Below, piece by piece: positions 56,278 through 64,000 of a DNA stretch of 64,000 nt (positions within the stretch are counted from its first letter, which is position 1; every line of letters starts with the position of its first letter). Made by a program: the position numbers and the translations under genes. The notes below the pieces were generated by a model. The model ran no database searches. It worked only from the letters and a program-made list of their open reading frames with translations, and was not told the DNA's origin. This stretch comes from Eubacterium brachy ATCC 33089 (GTDB lineage Bacteria; Bacillota; Clostridia; Peptostreptococcales; Anaerovoracaceae), in assembly GCA_000488855.1 (NCBI GenBank), contig KI535284.1, forward strand, positions 310,001 to 374,000, written 5' to 3'.

Positions 56278-56606
56278 TTCATTCTGCTTTGTCTCAATTC
56301 ATCGGTAGTCCTCTTTTTCATCATCTTCAAATACGTACGCTCTTCCTATTTGTAAACACATGCAAATCTCCTCTTTTTTACTCAATTTTCATTCTTTATT
56401 CAATCTCAATCAGCTTCATTTTTTAGAAAAGATTATAGCATTATAATGAATTTTTAAAATAATTTCATCAAAATTTTAAAGGAAGATGTATAACCGTAAT
56501 ATAAAGATTAATTTTATGCATATGATGAATAAATTATACGTATATTGACGTATTTTTTTATAGCATTTATGGTATAATATAGACGTTGTTAAGAAAGGAT
56601 TTTTAT
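56278..56606. other. Divergent promoter region between comEC and the PBP gene
   Basis: AT-rich, 329 bases. The plus strand carries TGGTATAAT (TATAAT at 56573-56578), an extended -10 just before the PBP gene, but no well-spaced -35 (TTGACG at 56545-56550 is 22 bases away). No gene is visible, and I found no clear comEC promoter. Confidence 0.5.
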
Positions 56607-59279
56607 ATGATTAAAAAAATATGCAAAATAGTGCTTGGAATCGGTTTTGCAACGTTTGTGTTTTTAGGGCTGTATTCCTTTACAGTAGTTGCTAACACAC
56701 CGAAAATTCAACCGGAAAAAATATATGATTATCTGTCCGAGCGTTCTGTTTTACTGGATGATAAAGACCAGGTCATAGACAGCGTATCTTTAGAAGGTGG
56801 AAATAGGACCAATATCAAATACAAAGATATGCCAAAAAACCTGATTAATGCCGTTGTTTCCATTGAAGACAAAACTTTTTGGAAGCATCACGGATTCAAC
56901 TTTTGGAGAATGCTGGGAGCAATAAAAAACAGCCTGTTCTCAGGTGGGGAAATAAGCGGAACCAGCACCATAACACAGCAGCTTGCGAGAAACGTGTACC
57001 TTTCCGAAACCAAAAGCGTTCGTTCTCTCAGCCGTAAGATTTCCGAAGCCTACTATACCATGGTCATAGAAGCCAATTTGAGTAAGGAAAAAATTATGGA
57101 AGCCTATTTAAATACTATTTATTTAGGCAATAACTCGTATGGAATACAGTCTGCAGCGAAATCGTATTTCAACAAAGATGCAAAAGATCTGGACTTAACG
57201 GAGTCAGCTGCATTAGCAGCTCTTCCCCAAGCCCCTAACAACTATGCTTTGGTGAAAAAAGTAAATTCTGCCGAGGGCAAAACAGGTAAAGACAGTAAAA
57301 ACAAAATACTACATGAAAACTCCGACTTCATATACTATTATAACGGTGATGCTTCCAAGCATCGCAGAGATACAACTTTAAAATTAATGCTGTCCAATAA
57401 CTACATAACTCGGGCACAATATGATAAAGCGATTAAAGAAAATCTCGCAGATAAAATGAATATAGCATCTACCGTAGCACCTGACAGCACTTCATACTTC
57501 ACAGATTATTTGATTGAGCAAGTTGCGAAAGATCTGATGGAAAAGTACAAGTATTCCAGGGAAGAGGCCATTGAAAAAATATACACAGGCGGATATACCA
57601 TCCATTCGACACTGAATCAAAAGGCTCAGAAGTCGATAAATGATGTATTTGCAAATCCGTCGAACTTCCCTAAACTGTCCGGGATCAGATACGATAAAAA
57701 CAAGAATATTCTGAGCGAGAAAAATAAAGTCATCCTTTCTCCTCATTCGTCATATTTTGACAAAAACGACGTCTTTACTCTGCGTAAAGATGAGTATAGA
57801 AAATCCGACAATGGTGATCTGGTGCTGTTAAAAAATAAGCGATTGAAATTCATAACTACCAAAGTGAACGGTAAAACTGACTACAGCATCGACTTCAAGG
57901 ATTTATATAAGATGAACAAAGGGATATTGTATAGTATAAAAGGTGGCACCATTCTGGTTCCACAACAATATAAATCTCTGGACAAAGATGGAAATTTGGT
58001 CATATCCAAATCCTTTTTCCAAGATAAATCACTGCACAACGGTAAAAGTCAGTTTTTCAGGGAAACCGGTGACGGTTATAAGGTCAGCAAGGAACATTAT
58101 AAGCTGAATCCCACTATCAGACAACCTCAGGCCGCAATGGCAATCACAGACTACAAAAAGGGGCATCTGAAAGCCATGATAGGCGGTAGGGATACTTCCG
58201 GGAAAAAACTTTATAACAGAGCTATAAAACCCAGACAGCCCGGATCCTCGATTAAACCTCTTTCCATTTACTCTTCCGCACTTCAGCAGGGTTTTGAGTC
58301 TGCTTCCAAAGGAAATCCTATGAAGTTTAAAGAGTTTGATAAAAATCAAAAAACTGAAAACTACGGGGACTTTTGGACTGCGGCAAGCGGTATAAACGAC
58401 GCACCTATCAAATACAACGGCAAAGATTGGCCAAAGAACTGGTATCCCGGATATAAGGGTCCCTTGACTATGAGAAAAGCTCTTGAGCAATCAGTCAATA
58501 CCATTGCTGTTAGAATTTTTCAACAGATCGGTTCAAAATACGCCATTGAACAATTGAAAAAATTCGGTATAACTACTGTTGTGGAAGAAGGTTCTTCAAA
58601 CGATAAGAACCCCGCCGCTCTAGCTCTCGGCGGAATGTCTAAAGGCATATCTCCCCTTGAAATGAGCGGTGCCTTTGGCACTTTTCCTAATGGAGGCAAG
58701 AGAAAGGATACCGTTTGTTACACAAAGGTGGTGAATAGAAAAGGCGAAACCATATTAGAGACGAATCCTAAAGAAACCACAGTGCTGGACAAGGGAGTTT
58801 CGTTCATTCTTCAGGATATGTTGGTATCCACAGTGAATAGCGGTATTGCAAAAAATGCTAAAGTCTCCGGTCAACCTACCGGTGGAAAAACAGGTACAAC
58901 CTCTGACTCCATGGACATATGGTTCGCCGGATTTACTCCTCAATATTCAGCTGCTCTGTGGATAGGTTGCGATGTAAATATAACGATCAATGCAACATCG
59001 GATTTGGTCTCCAGCCTTTGGGCGAAAGTCATGAACAAAGCCACATCCGGAATGGGTGGCAGTTTGCTATCGAAACCTGACAATGTAACGTCCAAGGACG
59101 GCGAATATTTCATTAAGGGAACCGAAAACGGTGTCAAATTTAATCCTAAAAAAGAGAATACTGAGGAAAAGGCCGACGATGACGAAGAAAATGATAACAA
59201 CGAAACTGAAAACAAGCCGGGTGCCGGAGCCGATAATCCTCAAAATAACAACGGAGCCGGTGGAAATCAGAACAATTGA
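56607..59279 (+). CDS. Class A penicillin-binding protein (PBP1A/Pbp1-type transglycosylase-transpeptidase)
   Basis: Polymerises and cross-links peptidoglycan at the outer membrane face. The start ATG 56607 follows AAAGGA; a TTG seven codons earlier is less likely. The 890 residues have one N-terminal anchor helix (about 5-28). The GT51 transglycosylase has catalytic Glu in VVSIEDKTFWKHHGFN and STITQQLARN. The transpeptidase has Ser547-xx-Lys550 (GSSIKP), SVN (LEQSVNTIAV) and KTGTT (GGKTGTTSDSMD). The tail is acidic then rich in Asn and Gly (ADDDEENDNNETENK), a flexible extension. An inserted region of about 150 residues (about 370-500) between the two enzymatic domains is larger than in minimal PBPs. 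Confidence 0.93.
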   Translation: MIKKICKIVLGIGFATFVFLGLYSFTVVANTPKIQPEKIYDYLSERSVLLDDKDQVIDSVSLEGGNRTNIKYKDMPKNLINAVVSIEDKTFWKHHGFNFWRMLGAIKNSLFSGGEISGTSTITQQLARNVYLSETKSVRSLSRKISEAYYTMVIEANLSKEKIMEAYLNTIYLGNNSYGIQSAAKSYFNKDAKDLDLTESAALAALPQAPNNYALVKKVNSAEGKTGKDSKNKILHENSDFIYYYNGDASKHRRDTTLKLMLSNNYITRAQYDKAIKENLADKMNIASTVAPDSTSYFTDYLIEQVAKDLMEKYKYSREEAIEKIYTGGYTIHSTLNQKAQKSINDVFANPSNFPKLSGIRYDKNKNILSEKNKVILSPHSSYFDKNDVFTLRKDEYRKSDNGDLVLLKNKRLKFITTKVNGKTDYSIDFKDLYKMNKGILYSIKGGTILVPQQYKSLDKDGNLVISKSFFQDKSLHNGKSQFFRETGDGYKVSKEHYKLNPTIRQPQAAMAITDYKKGHLKAMIGGRDTSGKKLYNRAIKPRQPGSSIKPLSIYSSALQQGFESASKGNPMKFKEFDKNQKTENYGDFWTAASGINDAPIKYNGKDWPKNWYPGYKGPLTMRKALEQSVNTIAVRIFQQIGSKYAIEQLKKFGITTVVEEGSSNDKNPAALALGGMSKGISPLEMSGAFGTFPNGGKRKDTVCYTKVVNRKGETILETNPKETTVLDKGVSFILQDMLVSTVNSGIAKNAKVSGQPTGGKTGTTSDSMDIWFAGFTPQYSAALWIGCDVNITINATSDLVSSLWAKVMNKATSGMGGSLLSKPDNVTSKDGEYFIKGTENGVKFNPKKENTEEKADDDEENDNNETENKPGAGADNPQNNNGAGGNQNN

Positions 59280-59390
59280 AACAGATCTACTCCCTAATCA
59301 ATATGAGTGTATGCGCTCGTATCGATATTTGATGTTGAAATATTGAAAAATGTGAGATGTTTTTTCTCAACCTCCAACTTCGCAATGAAA

Positions 59391-59425
59391 AGAGAGCATA
59401 ACCTGAACATGTTATGCTCTCTTTT
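59391..59425. terminator. Bidirectional terminator between the PBP gene and murE
   Basis: AGAGAGCATAAC (59391-59402) and GTTATGCTCTCT (59411-59422), a perfect 12-bp stem with an 8-base loop, then TTT on the plus strand and A-rich bases before it. Placed between convergent genes. Confidence 0.9.
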
Positions 59426-59473
59426 TGTTCTTCAATATGGAAATCATCTTGCGTAATTTTCACATTACCTCAT

Positions 59474-61036
59474 TCAATACAAGTTTTCTGTGACTATTTT
59501 CATATCAGACTTTATCGGCACGTTTTTTCCCTCGACTTTCATAGTCGTTTCCCAACCTTTTCCCGTTATGGCTATCACTGTTTTTTCTCCTGTTTTTATA
59601 AAATTTTCTTCGCTTTCCTTCAATGTCTTTACGATTCCGAATTCTCTATCATGGAGAATTTCAGCCTTGCTTTCATCGTTTACATATTTTAAAATATCAT
59701 TTGAAATTTCATCCGGATCTTCATAATTAGAATCTTCCGGTACAAGAATAATCCTATCTGCATACTCTGAAGCAACCTGAGCCAGCTCTTTTCTGCGGTT
59801 AAAAGCCTTTCCACCCGGACAACCGAAAACTGCGACAATGCGATAACCTTCATAGATTCTCTTTATCATATCGAAAAGATTTTCAAAGCTCATCTTATTG
59901 TGTGCATAATCTACGATGGCGACGATATTGCCGTTTTGAGCTGTCACGATGTTCATTCTGCCTTTTACCAGTATGTTGTCCAGTGTTTTAGCTGCATCTT
60001 CCACTTTTATCCCAAGTATTTTTGCAGCGAGAATTGCACTTACAGCATTTGATACGTTGAAATCTCCAATCATATTCAATGAAACTTCGTCATATGTTTT
60101 CCCATCTCTATTATCTACCAACGTAAATATGCTTTTGTTTTGCTTTACATCATACTTTATATCTTTCCCATACATATCTGCATTCTCATCCTTTATGCTA
60201 TATGTGAAAATTTTTTCGGAAGAGATATTTTTTTCAGCGATATTCAATATTTCATCTATGTGATCACTGTCTTTATTTATAACCAAATTTTCGCATTGCG
60301 TCATCATAATCATTTTAGAATTAAAGTAGTCATCAAAGTTTTCGTGTTCCAATGGACTTATGTGATCGTATCCCATGTTTAAAAAAATTCCAACTTTAAA
60401 TCTCATTCCATAGGTCCTGTGATATTTCAGTGCCTGTGAAGATACTTCCATAGAGCAGAAATCAATTTTATTTTCCACTTCTCTCCTCAAAATTCGCTGC
60501 AATTCCATCGCTTCCGGTGTCGTCAATCCGGCTTCCACATTATTTTTTCCATCGAAAACTTCTATGGAAGATATAACTCCGCTCAGCTTTCCCTTTGTGT
60601 CATCTATAATCTTCTTCAGCATATACGTCGCAGTAGACTTTCCCTTTGTTCCACCAAATGCAATCAAGGAAATTTCTTTCCAAGGTCTGTCAAAGAACAG
60701 ATTTGCCAATATTCCCATAGAAAGTCTTACATCTTTTACCACAATAGTTATAATAGATTGCTCACAGCCCATATCTCGCATTTTTTCACACGTCAAATAG
60801 TCTGAGTAGTCGATTTCAGAAATATATGCAACAGAGCCGTTTTTTATGCTGTCCAGCAAATATTCTCTCTTAAAAGCATTTCCCTTACAGATGAATAATG
60901 AGTTTTTCTTAGCTTCCTTAGAATTGTAAGTTATATCTGAAATTTCTATATCTTCTGAGGTTTTCCTTTCGAAATTCTTAATCTCCTTTATCTGACTATT
61001 TTTCTCCAATTCATCTATTATTTCAAGTATTTTCAT
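59474..61036 (-). CDS. murE: MurE-family UDP-MurNAc-tripeptide synthetase, non-DAP type
   Basis: Adds the third, diamino acid residue to the UDP-MurNAc dipeptide. The 520 residues have the P-loop GGTKGKST (128-135) and the Mur-ligase motif MEVSSQALKYHR. FNSKM follows with the lysine that becomes carbamylated (Lys241), then FNVSNAVSAI and DYAHNKMSFENL. Where DAP-adding enzymes carry DNPR, this one has EDSNYEDP (434-441), nearer to the lysine-adding DNPANDDP form. So lysine or ornithine is likely. It starts two bases after the D-Asp-ligase-like gene, implying joint expression of stem-peptide and cross-bridge enzymes. Confidence 0.9.
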   Translation of the reverse strand: MKILEIIDELEKNSQIKEIKNFERKTSEDIEISDITYNSKEAKKNSLFICKGNAFKREYLLDSIKNGSVAYISEIDYSDYLTCEKMRDMGCEQSIITIVVKDVRLSMGILANLFFDRPWKEISLIAFGGTKGKSTATYMLKKIIDDTKGKLSGVISSIEVFDGKNNVEAGLTTPEAMELQRILRREVENKIDFCSMEVSSQALKYHRTYGMRFKVGIFLNMGYDHISPLEHENFDDYFNSKMIMMTQCENLVINKDSDHIDEILNIAEKNISSEKIFTYSIKDENADMYGKDIKYDVKQNKSIFTLVDNRDGKTYDEVSLNMIGDFNVSNAVSAILAAKILGIKVEDAAKTLDNILVKGRMNIVTAQNGNIVAIVDYAHNKMSFENLFDMIKRIYEGYRIVAVFGCPGGKAFNRRKELAQVASEYADRIILVPEDSNYEDPDEISNDILKYVNDESKAEILHDREFGIVKTLKESEENFIKTGEKTVIAITGKGWETTMKVEGKNVPIKSDMKIVTENLY

Positions 61037-61038
61037 TT

Positions 61039-62265
61039 TTACACTCCATTTTTATTTTTGTAGTAGGTCCTAAAATTTCCTTTTTGTCTCAAATGATTTT
61101 TCATCATTCTCATCCATCTCTCAATGTTGAAATCACCTTTTTTGAAAATAGGATTCACAACTCTGCCCTCTGAAATCAAATCTTTAACCTTGGCTCTGTT
61201 TACATCCGATGTTATATTTTCCAGTGCAACATTCTTGGGCACCGTCATCCACAAAAATTCTTCTTCCGCTTCACCGTATGCAATTTCCTTGTTTTCTATG
61301 TAATCTTCGACTATGTATTTTGCTAAGTTAAACCCTGAAAAAGTCACATAGTAATTGCTTCTTCCCTGTCGAGTGTTTATTTCAAAAAATTTATATTTTC
61401 CATCTCTTCGATCAAATTTAATGTCGAAATTTGAAAATCCCACATAGCATAAATCCTCAAGAAGCTCCTTGACTCTCTTCATCAGCTCTCTGTTCGGCTC
61501 TGTAACTATTACAGCGTGATTTCCAATGCCTTTTGGCGTATGTTCCTCTAAAAACACGTGTCCGAGACACATCATCTTCACTTTTCCGTTTCGGTCTGAA
61601 TACGATGTTAGTACCCTCATGTTTTCATCGTTTCCCGGAACAGTATCCTGTATTATCATCGTTGAATGGTATCCCGCATCATAGATTTTTTCCACTGTTT
61701 CAAAAAGTTCTTTCTCAGAGTCTATAAAGAATACTTTTTTCTGTTCTTCAAACGGGTACTCCCAGTACATTATGCTATCTGACGGTTTTAAGATTACCGG
61801 AAACTCAAACTCTACGTCCAGATTTCTTCCCATCTCTCTTTCATATATCAAAGTTTTTGGATAATCCACTCCGTGTTTTTCACAAAGTTTATAAAATTCT
61901 TCCTTTTTCTGCAACATATCCATCAATTCAAAATCAATGTATGGAGCAATTATATTTTTTTTCAATCGACTTTTATACCTACTGATCAAATTTACATATG
62001 AATCTCCACATCCGATTAAAATGATTTTCTCATCCTTGTGATCGTCTGCAAAATCATTTATTCTGCTCAGAAAATAATCGTCTCTATCTATGTTTTTATT
62101 AGCTTCATACACGGTTATTTTGCTTTTATAACTGGGACCGTTGGGAAATTTGCCGAATACGTACGATTTTACTTCATAGGCTTCATAAAATGCCCTTGCC
62201 ATACTGTAAGTATTGATATCTCCTCCTAAAAGTACCGGTATAAATCCTCTGTTTTTAAATTCCAT
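61039..62265 (-). CDS. ATP-grasp ligase resembling D-aspartate ligase (AslFm-type)
   Basis: Probable enzyme that activates an acidic D-amino acid and joins it to the side-chain amine of the stem-peptide diamino acid. The 408 residues begin MEFKNRGFIPVLLGGDINTY and contain DYPKTLIYEREM, FPVILKPSDSIMYWEYPFEEQ and QDTVPGNDENMRVLTSYSD. KMMCLGHVFLEEHTPKGIGN and the catalytic FEINTRQGRSNYYVT follow. From memory, the same order and wording occur in the Enterococcus faecium D-aspartate ligase. AAGGTG precedes the ATG. Tight coupling with murE supports a wall role. The exact amino acid (D-Asp or other) is inferred. Plain carboxylate-amine ligase is the cautious name. Confidence 0.82.
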   Translation of the reverse strand: MEFKNRGFIPVLLGGDINTYSMARAFYEAYEVKSYVFGKFPNGPSYKSKITVYEANKNIDRDDYFLSRINDFADDHKDEKIILIGCGDSYVNLISRYKSRLKKNIIAPYIDFELMDMLQKKEEFYKLCEKHGVDYPKTLIYEREMGRNLDVEFEFPVILKPSDSIMYWEYPFEEQKKVFFIDSEKELFETVEKIYDAGYHSTMIIQDTVPGNDENMRVLTSYSDRNGKVKMMCLGHVFLEEHTPKGIGNHAVIVTEPNRELMKRVKELLEDLCYVGFSNFDIKFDRRDGKYKFFEINTRQGRSNYYVTFSGFNLAKYIVEDYIENKEIAYGEAEEEFLWMTVPKNVALENITSDVNRAKVKDLISEGRVVNPIFKKGDFNIERWMRMMKNHLRQKGNFRTYYKNKNGV

Positions 62266-62348
62266 CTATATCACCTTTCCAATAATCATACATAAATTAC
62301 AGTCCACTTTGTAAAACACTGCTCCTCATTCTCCGTAATTCGTCAACA

Positions 62349-64000
62349 TCAACTTTTTTTGATAAATTCTAACGTCCATTTAAATCTATCTGTCGTTTCA
62401 TCTTTAACATATCTGAAATACCCGCTGAATTTATTTCCCTTCTTGCTTGTTAAGCCGTGGAATCCGACCTTACCGTTTTGCAATAATAACTTTACCATTT
62501 CTCTGCTGACTTTTTTGCCGAAGCTCTGTATGTACTTATCCTCTTTCCATATGGTAAACTTACATCCGTTTCGCCAGTTGGAACAACTGAACGATTTTTC
62601 ATTTTCCAGTACGGGATTCTTACAATTGGGACAAATTCCGACAACTCTCTTAGAATCTTCAACTTTTACGTCACATGCAAATACCACATCTCTCTTTATA
62701 TTATCCACCGATTTTACAGTAAAATCCGTAATCAAATCTATGAATTCGCTTCTTGTGAATTTTTTCTTCTCTATATCGGATAAAGTTTTTTCCAATCTAC
62801 CTGTATATTCCAAATCAAATAATTCTTTTACAGGAAATTTTTCCACCATCATTCTTCCGAGCTCTGTAGTTTTCAATTTTTTCTTATCTGCCACCACATA
62901 TCCGACATCTTTTAATTTCTTGATGGTTTCGGCTCTCGTGGCAGGCGTTCCAATGCTGAAGCCGCTCAAAATTGACATCATCATCTCTTCACTTTCCTCT
63001 TCATCCTTATCGCCTATGCTTTTGCCACATGTCTCCATAACCCTCAAAAGAGTTTTTTCTGTATGATATTTAGGCGGTTTTCGTTTTACTTCTGCAACTT
63101 TTCCCGCACTCAAAATTGCTCGTTCTTTTTCCTCCACTATTGGTAACAACGTATCTTTTGATTGGATTTTCTCAACCTTTTTAAATCCTTCCTCCACTTG
63201 AATCTTACCTTTTGCAATGAAAATCCCTACTATTTCTACTCCTTCGACCTTTATCCACAGCTTTGTTTCTTCGCTGATACTCTGCTTCATAAACTGTGCT
63301 AAAAATCGATTCAAAACAGCAGTATACACGTGTTTTTCATCATCCGTCAGACCTTTTGCCTTTACATATGTGGGAATTATGGCACTGTGAGATTCCACCT
63401 TTCTGCTGTCGAATATCCTCTTGGTATCTTTAAAATTTATTTCATCTTTGAATTCTCTATCTTGCCTGTGTATTTCCAGAACTTTTTTCACTTTGTCCTT
63501 AACCGACTCATCTAAAACGTTGCTGGCAGTTCTGGGATATGTGATTAACTTTTTTTCATACAGCTCCTGTGCGACCTTCAATACCTTATCTGCTGTAAAT
63601 CCCCTGTGTTTACTTGTAATATATCCCTGCAAATTGGATAAATTGAATAAAAGCGGAGGATTTTCCCTTTTCGTTTCAACTTCCTTTTTATAAATGACGG
63701 CATTTTCATTCAAAGACTTTTCCAGTATATCCTCCAGGTACTTTCTATCATCAAATTTTTCGCTGTATTTCTCCTCACCATTTTCCGCAGCATTAAGTGA
63801 ATCGTCATTCTCCCTGTCTTTGCTGTTCCTTTTCATTTCATAATAGGTAGCATCAAACTTCTCACCTTCATCTGTGACAAACTGAACGTTTAGTTTATGG
63901 TATTTGCTCGATACAAACCTCTCTATTTCCTTGTCTCTATCGTATATTATCTTCAAAGTCGGCATGAGAACCCGACCTACGTTGAGCATATTCTTGTGCC
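62349..64000 (-). CDS. topB: DNA topoisomerase III-type IA enzyme (C-terminal part, cut by the window edge)
   Basis: Type IA topoisomerase that relaxes or unlinks single strands. The frame is open through the right edge, and the ATG at 63989 is internal, so the N-terminal Toprim domain lies outside. Seen are LNVGRVLMPTLKII (usual family text GRVQTPTL), NPPLLFNLSNLQGYI, and the active-site LITYPRTASNVL with the DNA-linking tyrosine. SHSAIIPT and SGFSIGTPATRAETIKKL follow. A C-terminal cysteine motif, ICPNCKNPVLENEKSFSC...GCKFTIW, precedes a topo C-repeat-like end KVGFHGLTSKKGNKFSGYF. An acidic insertion (about 50-80 in the visible part) is unusual. TopB is favoured over TopA by these C-terminal repeats. 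Confidence 0.88.
   Translation of the reverse strand, partial: HKNMLNVGRVLMPTLKIIYDRDKEIERFVSSKYHKLNVQFVTDEGEKFDATYYEMKRNSKDRENDDSLNAAENGEEKYSEKFDDRKYLEDILEKSLNENAVIYKKEVETKRENPPLLFNLSNLQGYITSKHRGFTADKVLKVAQELYEKKLITYPRTASNVLDESVKDKVKKVLEIHRQDREFKDEINFKDTKRIFDSRKVESHSAIIPTYVKAKGLTDDEKHVYTAVLNRFLAQFMKQSISEETKLWIKVEGVEIVGIFIAKGKIQVEEGFKKVEKIQSKDTLLPIVEEKERAILSAGKVAEVKRKPPKYHTEKTLLRVMETCGKSIGDKDEEESEEMMMSILSGFSIGTPATRAETIKKLKDVGYVVADKKKLKTTELGRMMVEKFPVKELFDLEYTGRLEKTLSDIEKKKFTRSEFIDLITDFTVKSVDNIKRDVVFACDVKVEDSKRVVGICPNCKNPVLENEKSFSCSNWRNGCKFTIWKEDKYIQSFGKKVSREMVKLLLQNGKVGFHGLTSKKGNKFSGYFRYVKDETTDRFKWTLEFIKKS

Overview
The window is a low-GC bacterial chromosome segment from an anaerobic or microaerophilic Firmicute, most likely of the class Clostridia. 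The reasons are a PolC-type replicative polymerase, Firmicute-style ribosome binding sites with strong TTGACA/TATAAT promoters, an ileS T-box leader, LexA boxes of the GAAC-N4-GTTT type, superoxide reductase and rubrerythrin instead of an aerobic defence set, and an NtpFIKECGABD-type V-ATPase with Na+-ligand residues. I cannot name the species. A D-aspartate-ligase-like ATP-grasp enzyme beside a non-DAP-type MurE suggests a Lys (or Orn)/D-Asp cross-linked wall. There are no rRNA or tRNA genes, CRISPR arrays, insertion sequences or prophage genes that I can see.

Layout: almost everything runs on the minus strand. 1-4.3 kb: clpX (cut by the left edge), clpP, tig and an rRNA methyltransferase. 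4.4-14.1 kb: an MreB-family gene, cysK, cyclophilin, a two-gene chromate-type transporter, proS, a fused ispDF, a CarD-family regulator, an EndA/NucA-type nuclease and rubrerythrin. 14.6-17.0 kb: a small accessory-looking island. A minus-strand gene of unknown function and a plus-strand HTH-plus-repeat protein are divergent around two palindromes, followed by a possible small RNA. 17.6-19.1 kb (+): pssA and psd for phosphatidylethanolamine. 19.4-20.3 kb: a UPF0145 gene and bioY.

20.5-30.6 kb is the classical pyrH-frr-uppS-cdsA-dxr-rseP-ispG-polC cluster, joining ribosome recycling, isoprenoid and phospholipid precursors, regulated proteolysis and replication. Its PolC lacks the usual internal proofreading exonuclease domain. 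30.8-36.2 kb: LexA-boxed radA, an EF-G paralogue, a tiny membrane-protein ORF, superoxide reductase and self-regulated lexA. 36.3-46.4 kb: a YeiH-family exporter and a complete nine-gene V-type ATPase operon. 46.7-47.5 kb: two small three-helix membrane proteins. 47.8-51.2 kb: type-2 ileS with a rearranged GIHH signature and its T-box. 51.4-56.3 kb: an EamA transporter, holA, a structured intergenic region and a comEC that lacks a recognisable metallo-beta-lactamase domain. 56.6-62.3 kb: a class A penicillin-binding protein, MurE and the D-Asp-ligase-like enzyme. The right edge cuts a topoisomerase III gene.

The most notable points are the exonuclease-less PolC with intact-looking PHP metal ligands, the GXHH IleS2, the 14.6-17 kb regulatory island, the promoter-operator-hairpin array between comEC and holA, the ComEC without a nuclease domain, and LexA control of radA. 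Nothing here can be declared a new defence or mobile system from sequence alone.
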